Both the position numbers and the translations under genes were made by a program. The notes below the pieces were generated by a model that saw nothing but the letters and a program-made list of their open reading frames with translations, had not been told where the DNA came from and searched no databases. 64,000 bases of DNA, from positions 310,001 to 374,000 of the forward strand of contig NOWV01000016.1 of the NCBI GenBank assembly GCA_003344405.1, read 5' to 3'. The stretch is from Trichoplax sp. H2 (lineage: Eukaryota > Placozoa > Uniplacotomia > Trichoplacea). Of the stretch, positions 27,741-42,900 are shown in pieces. Each line of letters begins with the position of its first letter. Position 1 is the stretch's first letter.

Positions 27741-29788
27741 TTTGAAATTGGACTATTTGTAAATAATGTGTACTGAATGTGTGATGTAATTAGAGTGTTA
27801 CCACAATTTTAAAAGGACTGTTTCGATGCTGTAACTGGATAACAGTTTTATTTTCTAGCTAAATTTTCTTTTACCTTATTGAACGTAGTTTAGAATTTTA
27901 TTAGGTTGTTCGATTATAATTCGTCTTTAATATCTCTTTACTACTTTATTCGGTATACAGACATATGATTTCTTGCGCCGAAGTATGTCTTTATAGGGAG
28001 TAATTTAATCTATACTCACAAATTTTACAATTTCATTGCAGATTGAAAATGCACGCATATGTTACTATTACTTTACAGAAAGGTTTGATTTGGTAATATA
28101 CATGTATTACATAGGATATTGGTTACATGCGAGTAGTTTTATGATAGTAACATTCTACTATTGTTAATGTATTAAATGTCATATCAGCATAATGTTTTAC
28201 AGTGGATAATTTAGAAATACATTATTGTGAGCGATCACGTATTCACAACTATAGATATCTATCAATGATCGATTTTAATTCTGATCTGGTTACTATATGT
28301 TGGATAGGAAAATTTTCTCAACAGAGATTACTGATGATAGTATATGCTGTATTATATAAAAAATTTTTATAGCTATTTGTCGTCTCAGTTTTCGATGTCT
28401 GATCATTAAAATGACTGTGCTTTTTCTCGATTATTAACGTAGTATTATGAAGTCTCAAAGTTTATATTTACCAAGATGCGGGTTACTGTAGAAACATAAA
28501 TACAAATGTGTGATCAGCAATCATTAATTCCTTCTACGGTCGGCAATGCATACGCCTAAGAGCAAATATCTCTTCATTAAACGTCAAAAAATTTTGCTAC
28601 TGTAGACTATTTGCAAGATGTATGGCAGTATTTTATCTTGTCTCGCTCGAATTTATTACTCTACAGTGCTACTGTTTGGCATATTATATTATTATTATCC
28701 ATGAAATGAGTATCGATTGAATTGATTTACTATCTCTTAGATCATAGAAGTTAATTCTTGCATACTCCATTTTTCATTTATTAATAAATTGATTAATGAG
28801 ATAATGTAAGACATGATAATATTGTATGTGATACAGAAGACCTCTAGCCACTAAATGAATCTACTTTCGTATACAAAGAGAGAACCATGTACACTGTACA
28901 CTGAGCGTACAGGGTTCTAAATTATCTAGTCATTAGATTTTATAGAACATGCGGTGGTTATCAGTAATAATTTTATAAAATATTCTATTATATCAAATTC
29001 ATGTAAATATCTTAAAAATTTTTTGGATAGAGATTAGATTAATTGAATAACGAATATACTCTGTCGTTGTAAACATTACTTACGATATAAGCTGTTGCTA
29101 TGCGACTTTCTACAGCAATTAATATTTAATGTTATTATAATTAATTACTATCTATTTCTACATTTCATATATCTTTAATTGAATTGAAATATATATATCT
29201 ACTGACATGGCCGTAATAGATCGCTACATTACGAGAAAATCAGATGAATATTAAGGTACAAAATTCTAAATCCGCATATGCACGCATTGAGAGTTTTTAT
29301 AGCAGTCTCTGCTCTCTTTCATGTCGCTAACCACTATCAGTGTGCTGCATTGAGTGGCACAAGTATCGTAATACGTGAAAATCGTCGTCCAATTTCATCT
29401 TGATGAAGTCTTTCTATGAGTAGTAGAAGATGAAAAGGTCAAGGCCATGATAGTATATTTCGCATAGCGAATACTTTACTAGTTGCACCTATGTTAACTG
29501 GGTTTTCTTCTACTGTATAGTATTACACAGCAACGTAGCCCCATGGTACAGTACATTGTATAATAAAAATATGCACTACACTGTATGTTGTCATGGTACC
29601 TCCCAAGAGTCCTACAGTGCTGTAGATGTAGTTTGCTCGATGAACAGTGATGGCGGGATTATTATATACAGTAGTTCACAACTCAGAAAATAAGAACTGG
29701 CTTATTAATTAATTCATTATAAATATCAGCGCTATCATTTTAGATGGTCAAGACGAAGCCTAACCAGCTATCGTTGATGCAAATAATG
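27741..29788. other. Intergenic region, no gene recognised
   Basis: AT-rich DNA downstream of the intact desulfhydrase gene. A few GTAC/ACTGTAC words occur near 28880-28910 and 29548. No open frame, RNA gene or clear mobile element is supported. Confidence 0.45.
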
Positions 29789-29990
29789 ATGGCATATGAC
29801 ATACAAAACTTGATCGAATATATTCCACCTTCCTGGATATCTAAACTTTGCTACGTTGCTCAATACTATGTAAGACAAACGCAGCCATTTACCCTATCTA
29901 TCAATGGGATCTTCCAGTTACTTTCCCAAATCGAAGCATATCCAATTTTCAAATCTATATTTAAACGAGATGATATAACAATTACAGTAA
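29789..29990 (+). pseudogene. 5' fragment of a D-cysteine desulfhydrase (copy 3)
   Basis: Starts MAYDIQNLIEYIPPSWISK and matches the first ~63 residues of the intact gene at 26232. A 1-nt deletion in the stretch equivalent to LTPIYQW shifts the frame (the text then reads SINGIFQLLSQIEAYP instead of YQWDLPAAFPNRS). A later 1-nt insertion restores it at KRDD. Similarity stops right after that, before the catalytic lysine, and no later exon is seen. It lies inside an open frame of 85 codons (29744-30001) but cannot make an enzyme. A truncated duplicate. Confidence 0.85.
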
Positions 29991-30001
29991 TTAAAATTTA
30001 G

Positions 30002-33000
30002 CTATCTGCTTGTTTATCTCTGAGTTATATCTTTCATTGAAATTGTATATTTATAAGAGTACTCCACTGGTAAAATTATCGTATTCAGCAATTTTATTTT
30101 AATGATTATTCTATTTCCATAAAAATATCTAAACTACTTAGTTGAAGTTGCTGATGGCTAACTATTTATGAGCTACTGAATTCAAATGGTAGATAGGCAA
30201 AAGTTATTCTTACTTTTAGTACTAATGATTTAATCAAACACTATACTATTTCTACTATTGTCTTATTGCAATAGAAGTAAATTGGGCTAACTTAATTAAT
30301 TTACGCGTATTTACTGCTTGATGATGTCATGACAGCAGTTTGCATTCACTCCCTCACAAAAACAGTATGAGTAGCCTGCAGAGGTACGATATAATCTCTT
30401 CCATCGTAATATTACATTTGGTTGGTCATATCGTATCTTAAAGACCAGTTATCTATTAATTTTGTATTACTATATGCAAGTACGTTGCAGTAATTGTGCG
30501 ATGGTCTTTTGATTGCTTAAGAAAGTTGAATAAAATAACCGTTGAAATTTTGGTGAAAAAGTAAAATAAGGACGAACTAATGAAATCAATTTGTTGATAC
30601 ACATTAACACAATAATAGATTGGCCGTAGAATAACATTAGTTACTGTATCAGTGCCATTGCTCTGTATTTACTTATCGAAATCGTTAAGAATGTCAACAT
30701 CAGCTGTTTCTATTTAGTAGTAGGTAGTAAACTCCGCAGAACAAGGTTTTGAGTACCTTTGAAAATCTGAATTGAATATTTGGATATTATTTCATGAAAG
30801 GTGAATTACGCATTCTAAATGCATACGGAAATAGTTTTAAAATTGATCAATCTAATGAGTATGGTCTTACTATTCACTAAGATACGCAGTACTAAAATTT
30901 TATTGTTACATGCTCCATTTCAAGTTATACAGAAGTTATTCATATAAATACTAGTAGAGATTGCATATCTAAAGTTGCGAAAGTAAAAAAACAAACTGAG
31001 TTAATAGCATAATAACTACTTTTTTCTCGTCAATAAGAGATCAAGATAAGGTCTAAACGATCATGTAGACGCCATATACCTTATTACAACCAAATACGGA
31101 TACTGTTCATCACAGAACTGGTTGCTGTACTATTACGGTAATACTTAACCTTCCAATAACTTCGTAGCCCTAGTTAATATGATAAAATCCATAATTATAA
31201 TGCTGGTATGATTGTTAATACCTTATCGTAATTACTATTTAAAGTTGGCTGATGTATATTTGGTATTGACTGTTTTTATGCGCAGAAAGAAAAATGATTA
31301 CTAAGTGCTACTCTAGGGTAACTGAATTAGACAACAATTTTGCGTAAACTAAGGCTATGTATGAGAACTTAATTAGAAATAGTCATGAATTGATTAGCCA
31401 TGTTAGGAATATTGTAGTTGAAGAAATGAGGCCTAATAAATGGCTGCAAATAGGCTGAAGTTGTTTAAAAGCAAGATGGCTCTTACATAGTGCAAATAGG
31501 AACAATTTAAATACTACAGTGTCCTCGTTGCAGTTCTATCCTGCTGCTTATAGTCATACAGTATATGTATATTTACACAAAGTAAAATAGCGTTTAAGTG
31601 AGTAGGTTACTTATCAATTTTTATTGCGTTCCTTTTTTACAGAGATTAATTTGCGACATACGTATATATTCTCAGTTTAATATTTAAAATTTGGAATATA
31701 ACCAATCTCCTAAAAAATAGACTTATGTTAAATTATTTAACGTACATAATCGATATTTTATTAACATATGGATAATAAAGGAATAAACTATCTCAAACAA
31801 ACATTAACATTGGCGCGAAATCTGTTAGTATATTTCAAATAATTACGTATAAAGCTTGATCGTATACGATGGAACAAGGTTTTTTGACATATGCAATCCA
31901 TTCCCTGAATGTTGATTAATTATAATACAGTTTTTACGCAGCTGTAGGTATAAAAAACCCAACAGAAAATTTCTACCGCCGCTATTTGGTAAAAATAGTG
32001 TTCAATATTATTTCATGACCACGTGTAGGACGTCACCTATGTTTAATTACATTAATCTATTTTTATCACTAGTCATTACCTCTCTAATTGCCCCTACAAA
32101 TTATTTCTATTTTTGTATTCATTTTGTATTACTACTGTCTATAGGTATTATTTGGCAATTAACGATGGCTGTAAGATAGTAATGCTATCACAGTTTATTA
32201 CTTCTGACTTTTAAATTTTGAAATATGAGTGATAAATATGTCATGAGCATGTTGGAAATCAATTCTACTTAACCGGAAATATGAGATTTAATTTAACGTC
32301 TTTCAATAAAAGTGAATCCTTTAGGATATACGCGTATAAATATTTTCTGTGTGGCAATCAGACAATGAAATGACAGCGAACTTCTAAAGGTGTTTGCGAT
32401 TGCTAATAATACAATTAGGCCAACAAAACTATATCTATTATATTGTAGTAATTCTTTGCGCCATTTCTGTAGATTAGCCGACGATGATTATTCATCACAG
32501 ATGGCAGTTAATTTATCTCATAGTTAAGAATTATCACATTAACTATAATCATAGTAAAAGCTATTTTCTACTAGTCACGTTTTAGCTGCTATCACGCCAA
32601 ATGTTGATCAATCCTTGTTAATTATGTGCCGTTTTATTTTAATTTCTATTGGCCTCGCAGTTTATAAATAAACAGTTTTGTATCGATAACTATTATTATT
32701 TAAAATAGCTTAGTCACCTAATATTGAGCATGTCGCATAATATGGAATACATGTAAGTTTGTATTGGTGGCCTGAACTTATTTGAATAATATTGGTAATT
32801 AAATAATACTCTGCACATTGCTATTATGATATGTATTCATAGGATGCTATTGCTCTAAACTTAAATCAATAGTTTTAACGTATAAGCACTATTACTCTTA
32901 TAGGGTTTTTATTTTTATATATGAAGGTTTTCGCATTTAAGATGATTCATCTGTTAACACAACTATCGATCAAGATATAAGGATAATCGAATACAGTATG

Positions 33001-36000
33001 GAGGTAATAATGCTAAAAATGATAAATGCAAGAGAAATTTAAATACTATAACTGTTATCTATTAATGCAAGTAGATTTAATTTAGATAGAATGCTTTTCA
33101 TTAACGTTATTCTTGATTGCCAAATCATATAATGATTTTGCTTAGAGGTTTACTTTGATACATTAAGGGACTGCTAACTTGCAGTAGATTAAGATATTAT
33201 TTTACTAAATTGCTGATTTAGGACGATATTTAGATATACTAGTAAAAATGATCTACTGTTTTACAGTCAAGCATAAATCCTTGTGTCCTTGATTAACACA
33301 AGAAACAATTCTGTCTCATGTATTTTACTGTACAAAAAAGAGTGATTATTAAGCGTTTACAAAATTGATACGACCAACCGTCATTTTGACTTGATAACAC
33401 GAGAATGGATTTCCAATAAAGTGCAATTTTTATTGTACGACGATTCTTTTTCAATTATATCCACCTTGTTATTATTTAAAGCTATTTAATCGTAAACATA
33501 GCTTGTATCGCCTGTTGATAGCTAGCATTGATTTCGGATCGGTCGTCGTTAAAGCTTGCTTCTGTCGTTGAATGCTACGACTATGAAAGAAATCCGTTTC
33601 TCTTGTAGTGCTATGATCACTTTTTCGAGCTGATATTTTTACTTTAAAACTGAATCATGACTACCACTAGGTGTAATCATGTCTTCTAGCAGGCTTCTTC
33701 CTACACTATATTGAAAAAGCGCAGCCTATATATAATAAAATTTTATCAAGTAGACGACCATGATTTTAGCTAAAAATAACAGTCACATGGATAAATGACG
33801 GGATAGTTTAAGGTTTTATGTGGGCGTTTTTAAATTAGAACGATCTGAACCATGAATGGAAGCATATTTAATACGGTTTTAATAAACTTTTATAATTGAA
33901 ATTAGCCTTTCTATATAAATAGAAGGCATAAGCTGGATAGTAATTGGATAGAACTAGAACGAGATAGTCAAAGAATAACATAGCCAAGCTAATTAGAATA
34001 ACACATGCTATGCATTAGTAGCCTAAACGATTTAGCTTTGGTCAATTCCATCATTTAAATCAAGCTCCTTTAATCTATTCATACGTTATACCTACACTGA
34101 TCAAATTTTAACCACAATTAGAAAGCAGTAACCAAGTGGTGACAATAAATTTAATTTAATTTACAACAAGAGCATAACTTTTAATGCAATAATATTTTTC
34201 GATCTAAAAGGATCTGGTCTTACTACAGATCTAACAACATGGTGATGATACAACACCCCAAAAGCAGCTACTACGCCCACTTGTAACAAATTTATTAGAT
34301 ATAAAAAAGTTTACGTTAACAATTTCTAACTAACTTTTTCAGGCGTAAAATTATCGGGATAATAAATAGATAAAAACACTTAAATTTTAAATAGTTTCTA
34401 ATCAATAATTTTGATCTAAATTATTTCAGTCAAGATTCAATAAGATGCTTCGTTATGCTTTCACAAAAAGAATCAGTATTGATAACTCCTAAAGTTAGAC
34501 ATAACTAGAAAGTTGCACTTTTCCACTGTAGTGCAACGTAATCTGTGAATATGAATATTGCATACTGCTAATCATGCACTAAAGAGATAAATCGTTACCC
34601 TATATTTCAAGATCTTGCCAAGTACGTATTTTAAACATTTATAACCGCTAAGGAATCTGTAAAATTAACCTCTGGTTCTTAAACGACTTCTAGTTTATTT
34701 TAACAACAATACCAATGGAATATTCGAAGGGGTGTCTGTTAAGTTAGCAATAATTTTACCCGATTGCGTATTATTAGGTGGTATAAGTTATAAATTAGCA
34801 ATGAAAAGTAGCAGCTAGTGAATGTAACTACTTTATCTGTCCTTCATGATTTATAGTATATCACCATATCGTGTTTATGAATATCGTAAAGCCAAAATGA
34901 AATAGGCAATTGTCTCTATCAATTCAATTGACCGAATCTTACTTTTCTATACGCTAAAGATTTTATATAACATCTAAAATATCATTCCTAAAATTTATCT
35001 TCGATGATATTGTCCATTAATCAGTTTTAAGACTCCAACAGGCACCAAAGTCAGCATTGCTTTAGTTTTATTTGAGACAGGGCATATTACTTTCTTTGAT
35101 TTTCTTTTACGAATTTACACAGCAATTTATCGAATGGGAAAATGACAATTTATTACTTATTTTTCCGCAGAAATACTCCTCATTTTGTTATATTGCCAAA
35201 GAACTATTGGAATTTCGTTGAGATTCTTATAGATCGTACCAGGTACGATAACTTCACTCATTATTTGCACTCATTCACAATAAAACCTGATTGAACGTAA
35301 AACCTGTGACATTAATATAAGTTTTAATCACTTTTTAGACAAGAGGAAATCTGTAGAGAATTTGTTCCATTTAATACCCGTATCGATCAATGACGTAGGA
35401 TAATATTTATTTTCTACAATGAAATAAACCCTAGTAATATGTTATTAAAGTTTTTCTTAAGTTGACTAAACTAAGTATAGGCTGATTAAGATTTACATTC
35501 TGACCAACATATTGGATGCAAAAATGACATTTAATATCACCTCTGGGTTGTTTACACTAATGTAGTGGTACACTAAATTGGTTTTCAATGCAGTTTTGTG
35601 GAAATTAAATCCGTTTAATGCAGTCTGCAGAGGTGTCCGGAAAAATCTTTAAATTTATCAAGCTACTTCAGCACCGATTATTTTTGAATCTGTTCCCTGC
35701 ACTGGCATAACAACCTATAGGCTCACGATGACGGCATAATTACTTAGGCGTTATTTTAAGTTCGTTTATATTTCAAATATTAGATAAATGAGTAATTAGA
35801 ATTTGCGTCTCAAGTAATGTTCGAACAGTAATTAATTGAAGTGTTTTATTCTACTACTCATGTTTCTTGCCATTAATATCAGCAGATCTGGCTATTTTTA
35901 CCGTACAATATAGCATAGTAGATGGTGAGAACAGATGATACTAAATTTTCTAGAATTGCATTTTAGCAAATGAGTAAGATAGATATATTTACTTCTAATA

Positions 36001-36955
36001 AGCCTAAATCAACATCAAGCGTTAATCATTTAGACTAGTATTATCAAGTGCATAATCTTGATGGTCACATGTGATTTACAATTATTTAAATTAATGCAAA
36101 AATGATGATGAACGATAATTATAATTAATGAAATAATAATGTTTAATTAAATTTTTATTTATCCTGAAATATTGGCAATTTTTCTAGCTATTATAACCGT
36201 CGATAAGAAGTAGTTTTAAAATGACCCTATACCATTTATTTACATACCTTAGTTGATTAAGGTTTTCGAAGAAGATCATACTAATATCTAGTTTACAGAA
36301 TAATGATTACATTATTCATAGGCCCCGGCCCGTCAAGGTTAATATTGAAACAGATCCGTTAAAGCAAATTCCAATTTAAAACAGTTGCTCAAGCTTGAAA
36401 ACCGGCTCAAGCTGATGCTAAGTATAATAAATGATTAATTCATACTATGATGCCTGAGCATATTGTGGGAATGTTGAAAGAGATCTACTCAAATTTTTTT
36501 CCAGTGCATTACGTACAGTATTACTTAAGCTTGAAATGATCATACCATCCTATTTTGAGATTTCATCATTTCTATCGATATTTTATCTAATTCTGGTTTG
36601 CAAACTAATGATTAGTCAAGCAGATGAATAACATGAAATTAAATTGAGCATGTCATTTAAACTTTAACAGTGCTCGTTATTGCCAGCATTTAATACCAGC
36701 GAAACGGCTTAAATTTGGCCTGTCGCTGCGAAACTTTTATTAATGCGCATACATATGTATAACTTAATCACATTTTACTAGAAGTAATCAATTATCATCG
36801 GTTACAGTTTTATAGATGGCCAAATGCAATGCTGTATATTTCATTAAATTTATAAATTGTACTGTACAATTTTATGTTTAGTCTGTCCTTTTCTCTGTCA
36901 CAAATTGTGCTTTAACATTGTTTTATTCGATATCAATTTTATATTATTACTTTAG
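30002..36955. other. Long non-coding stretch before the ankyrin gene
   Basis: Nearly 7 kb of AT-rich DNA with no open frame of 60 codons and no recognisable domain. The GTAC palindromic words that are common before 30 kb are almost absent. It may hold the promoter, 5' UTR or short first exon(s) of the ankyrin gene. One candidate first exon is noted separately at 36816-36833. Confidence 0.45.
36816..36833 (+). CDS. Possible first coding exon of the ankyrin gene
   Basis: ATGGCCAAATGCAATGCT followed by GTATAT. Spliced to the first ankyrin exon at 36956 it would read MAKCNADVVNAIYLAA in frame, using a phase-0 junction like every other intron of the gene. The codon is the nearest ATG upstream with a downstream GT. 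There is no other evidence, and a farther upstream start is equally possible. Confidence 0.3.
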
Positions 36956-39900
36956 GATGTAGTTAATGCAATTTATCTAGCCGCTATGGGTGGCCACAGA
37001 GATAAAGTCAACTCAATTATCAAGTCTGGAAAAAGCATCGATACGAGAGATAAAGTAATAAATGATTCTAATTACACTGAACGTGACTAATGACTTATGA
37101 TAATTCCTAAATCTACTCGCCATTTATATAGCAGAAGGCAATCTATATTTTGCTAGGCACTTTATGTGCTAACAGGTACCGGTAGCAAGCATTCGAATAT
37201 CGTTATACCGTATTTCCATAGTATTCATTTTTTGAGAGAAATCAATATCAGAATACTATACTTGGTATTAAATGTGGCTAATGATCACTTTAAGATATTT
37301 AAATGCTACAGTTTTCGTTGTCCGATGGGCGAGGACACTATTCCATACCGCACTATTAGAGATCCTTAGTAAATGCATGAAATCTCATCTCAATAATGAT
37401 TCACTCTATATGATACTTGTGCTAGTTTTATGAGAAGTATACAAAACTATCTGGAAGTTATATCGTTTAATTATTTGAAAGTATCTAAATTTCTGAGATG
37501 TTTGATCTACTCTTGATGGAGTGCATTAACGTTCTTGAAAGTTATTTGTTCTTGTTAAACATCATCTGTTCACTATGTATTGATATCAGTTGATGCTAAT
37601 TATTTCAGATGGAGAATACTTGCCTACATATAGCAGCTAAAACTGGAAACTTGAGTATTATAGAAATGCTATTAAATGCTGGAGCTTCCATTAGTGTTGT
37701 AAATAAGGTATCGTTACAATGACAGAATTGAGAGTCTATCATATCAACTTGCTAGGAAAAAGATAACTGAGTAAGCTATTCAATCTTTTCGATGTTGTGG
37801 ATAATTTAGGATGGAGAATCGCCACTGTTTGTAGCAGTTAATGAAGGTTTCATAAAAATAGCAGCTCAATTAATCGATGCTGGAGCTGATGTTAATGAAG
37901 TAGAATCATGTGTATGCAAGTTAACTAATAAATTCATAAGAAGAAGCTTCAATTATTCATGTCGATATCTTTAGAATTTCACTATGGCATGTCAAGAGTA
38001 AAAAGTTGTAATAAATTCTAGATGTACAATTACATAAAACAGTAATTTCTATTAGTTGTGCTGACCAATATTATTGAAACATCATGTCTTTTAGGAAGGC
38101 TTATCACTACTAATGCTAGCGATACTACGGAGCAATTTAGAATTGGTTGAATTGCTATGCAAAAAGGGGGCGAAGATTAATTATCGGAAAAATGTAAAAA
38201 TTAAGACGATTGAAAATGAAAATTCAACAATAACTATGCTAGCTATTATGGTTTTTAACGCTATTATTTATATTATTCGATTTGTTTTATGGCAGAATGG
38301 AGCAACTCCTTTAATGGCTGCAGTAATAAGTGCAAACTTAGATATTTCACGCTATTTAATCGATCGTGGAGCAGACGCTAATATTGCAGACTACGTAAAC
38401 AATATCAAATTAATGAAACTTTCTCATGATTTCAACAGCATAAATGATACACATTGAAAAATAGCTTATCTAACTAATTTGACCGATTTGTTTAAATTTA
38501 GGATAATGTAACAGGATCACCCATCTTAATCGCTACAGCAAGAAATGATATTGAAATGATACGTTTGTTAATTCCACATGTTAATGATATCAATCATGGC
38601 AATAAGGTGGGAAGTAATGAATTTAGGATTATGTAACAAAATAGTATCTGATAACGTATTCTGTAATTGCTAGATTGGAATAAATGCATTACATCTTGCT
38701 GTTCAACAAGACAACAAGCCAATTATACGATTGCTTATGGAAAATAAAGCTATGGTTGATTGCATGAATGAGGTACTGTAATATTTTTTGATATTACTCC
38801 TATTTTAAAAAATTAAACGATAAAAAAATATGAAATAATAAGCTTAACTCTAAAGCATTTGTTACGATTTAGCATGCATTAGCAGTGTTGTATCTAAATT
38901 TGATCGATAGACTTTTATAAAATTGTTTTATGCAATACTTTGACTAGCAAACGTGATTCTATTAACAGTATATATGTCTATTAACTTGTTGATTATCAAT
39001 TTGCAAACTTTCACATGTGGAATGCATTATGCTAATAAATATGCATATTTGTCGGGAATGCAGTCATAATTTTTATCCATTTACCAAAAACTGCACTAAT
39101 TCTATATTGATAATAATGATAAGTTTTAAGCTTTGCCTATACTATATCATAATTCAGCTGTTCGATGTAATTCGACGGAAATATCTGATAATTACTTAAG
39201 CCAACACGTATTAAGTAGCATAAGAGATAAATTATTAATCGGACAACTGATAACAAAAACATTGTATCTGAATATTATTTCTGCATTCTTTCTATCAAAA
39301 TTGTATCGCTAAATATGGATAATAACTACAGAATTTGCTATTTTAGGATGGAGATACGCCATTAATTTTTGCCGTTCGTGCCCACGATGAGAAAGTAGCT
39401 AAAATGCTCCTAGACTACGGTGCTGATGTTAATAAAAGCAACCGGGTAAGAAAATTATATTAATGTCGGATCTGTGTGTGGTAACAAAAATACTGAGTTT
39501 AAAAATGAAAAGGAAGATAAACCAGTTACTTTGAATTAAGGACATAAGAAATAGAATTATTAATGTTACTGGATTTATTTTGATACGCAAACCTGAATAT
39601 TGTGATTATAGGAAGGAATAAATCCGCTAATAATTGCAATTGATGGTGGCGATCATAAATTGATAAAATTATTGCTGAATACTGGAGCTGATGTTAACAT
39701 TCGTGATAATGTTTGTATCCAATTCTCGTTTTACAAGATTAAAACTTGAATTAGTCCTATTTTTGAAAAAAATTCATCTGTCAAAATGAAACCTCTTCTC
39801 ATAACATTATAGTAAAGATTGCTTTTTAAATTTTGTTTTTGTTATAGTTCGATCAAACACCGTTATTATTCTGTGCAGCAAAAGGCAATATGTCCATCAC

Positions 39901-42900
39901 TAAAACAATTCTAGGGAAAGGCGCAAATATTGATGACGCTGACAAGGTAATTTTTTTAATCCTTGGATTACTTTGTTGCTAATTGGTCATAGCTAACAGA
40001 TCAAGGATTAATTAATACTTCCTTGATCAAAAGTTATAGGTGTGTTACTGACTTTCCCATTAACTAATTGAAGAAATTTTTCCTTATGTTGCTAATACCA
40101 ATATCGTGTTTTTAGTTAGCATCAATAGAGCAACTTATTGAATTGATTTCTTCTCAAATGTAACTGATAGATTTTTAACTACTAGTTTATCCTTGTGAAA
40201 TTTATTGTAACATTGATCTTAGGATGAAAGAACACCATTACATATTGCTATAAATAAAGGACATCTTCAGTTCGTCAAGGCTCTTATTAAGAGAAATGCC
40301 CGTTTGGATGTATCGGATAAGGTAATTTATAAATTTCTCAGTAAATTTAAAATTAAATGCTTTAATCGAAGCCAGAAATAGAATAGAGTTGGTTGACTTT
40401 AATTTTTGAACAATATTCTCTCTCTATCTAACCGGATATAAGTAATTTAACACTAATATTTTTAACATTATTATTTTCCAACCGTTTTAAAATTATATTA
40501 TTAGTCTGGCATGACATTGTTGATGTATGCATGTATTATGGGCTCTACAAAGATTGTTCAGCTACTGCTTCAGAAAGAAATAGAAGTTAATTCAGTTTGC
40601 TTGGTAAGTTGTCACTATTACTATACTTACTACAAGTAAATTTAGAATTATGAGAGTTAGAGATGGTGTTAAAGTTTTAATGAAGTAGATAGATACACGT
40701 AACTGTAAATATTACTTCGAGAAATTAAAGCTCTAATTCTCATACTAGACTGAGCAGAATTAAGTAAATTAACTAATACGATAGTACTTAGAGAAGAGGA
40801 ATCAGCCAATATTTTTATGTACATTTAAATAATTCTTAGTTTAGCTATCTCGAAAAACAAAATAATAAAAATATCAGAATGTAATCGTAAAAAGAATTTT
40901 AAAGTTTGATGAATGATTATATCCATTCAAGTGTTAACTATGGATATTAATAATTATAATTAGAAGGCAGTAAGATTATTTATTCAAATAGTATGAGTAG
41001 AGAGAGATATTAGACTACAAGTTATTTTAGCTGCACATAAAATATAGCTGAGAATTTACTATCTATTGCACATTCAAAGCACTCATAAAGTGAAATACTT
41101 TGCTATTTACTAGGCAGGTGCAAAAATACTTGACAGCATATACACGAGTTAAAATATTCGTTATGGGAATAGCTAAAATTGGAAAAAAAATTGTACGTGA
41201 AATAAATTTCTATTTATTAATTTGTAGAAAGGAAAAACCGCGTTATCTTATGCTGTTCAAGGAAATCATCGGAAAATTGTGAAGATGTTATTAAGAAAAG
41301 GGGCTCGTTGCGATATTGCTGACCAAGTTAGTAAGACTAACTCTTTAGGATAGGTCATAGTATGCATATAATTGAATTAGTCAGTGGTGATATTCTAACG
41401 GATTATGACCTAAAATTTTGATCGAATAACATGAAAACAGGCTAATAAGAAATGTATTTCAAAATTTTTGCTTAATACTAAGGCAGCTACTATCCATTAA
41501 AATTCAAATTTAACTATCTACCGCATTTAGAGAGGTCTCAATTCATTCATGACAGCAGCAGTAATAGGCAACGCGGAAATTTTTAAATTGTTGATACAAG
41601 ATGAATCGATTAACCTCGATTCTGCCAGTAAGGTCGGTTAGATCCTGAAGAACTATCCGATTTGAGGTTAATAAAATGACTTAGTTGTGGTAATAGGAAA
41701 AATTACATCTTGAAATTTTTTATAGGAGGGTCTTACTGCCCTGATGTTAAGTGCTATGAAGGGCCACCTTACTATCGTCGATTTAGTTCTAGCAAAGCAT
41801 GCAAATATTAACGCAATAGATAAGGTCAGTAGAATATCTTAATCGATTTACTTTCCTTATAACATTATAGTCCAAAAATAGAAAACTTAGTTTGATTGAA
41901 CATTATTGCTCAACATCACTAAACTCAATCTCCAATTGGATCTAAATAAGAATGGAAGAACGGCGTTAATACATGCTACCGTCGGCGGCCATAGCGAAGT
42001 AGTTAGAATTCTACTGCAATATGAAGCCGAAGTTTCTATTGCCAACAAAGTAAAATAATGAATTTAAATACAATATACTGAAATGATAGATTTTATGTAG
42101 CAGTAAATTATAATAAAGTTTTAAGCCTAAAATGGCATAGATTTACGAAAGATAATAATACTCCCTGATAGTATGATCTTGAAGTTATTCCGCATAATTT
42201 CAATCATAATTATTTTAGAATGGTATGACAGTTATTATGGATGCTGCATTTTACGGCCATGGAGATATTATTACGTTACTAACTTATGAACGAAGCAAAC
42301 ACTATAACAAACCGGAGGTGAGGAAGTAGAGGAAATCAATTACTTGCTACTATATATCCGCATGATGAAGCTAAAATATCTTCATATGGTTCTGAAATAT
42401 AATGATATTTTTATTATACTGAGTTTACATCCTAGTAATCAAGAGATCCATAGTCACACTCCATAATAAGTGATTAATATTAAATTTTAACCAGTATTAA
42501 ATGACCGAATTTAAAATATTACAGACGGTTATTCGTACAAACTCTTTGAAAGATCCTTATTAAATTAGGAAATTAAATTCGGTTTTCGTTGTTTATAGCC
42601 TTGCCCATATATTGAAGATTTGTATTAGTATTACATATAGCGATCTAATTGTTTCTAGTAATCATTAAAAAAATTTCATATTATCATTTTAATACTTTTA
42701 TTAGACAACAAAACTAAAATATTTTTATTACTGCTACTTCTATATCTGTCAAAAGAATAATAGAAGCTTTCCTTCATCAGTAACTGATTGTTTTTCAGTG
42801 CTATATTTTCATCGGGCGTAAAAATTGAAACTTTTATTTAACAGTTTACAAGTACTGTGTCTTAATTTGAATAATAATACTCCATCATTATTAATAATTG

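Noticed and set aside
38113-38457. 114-codon frame read as a single ankyrin exon
   Set aside because: It reads through an intron (38194-38295); both flanking 99-nt exons have proper splice sites and the middle does not fit the repeat.
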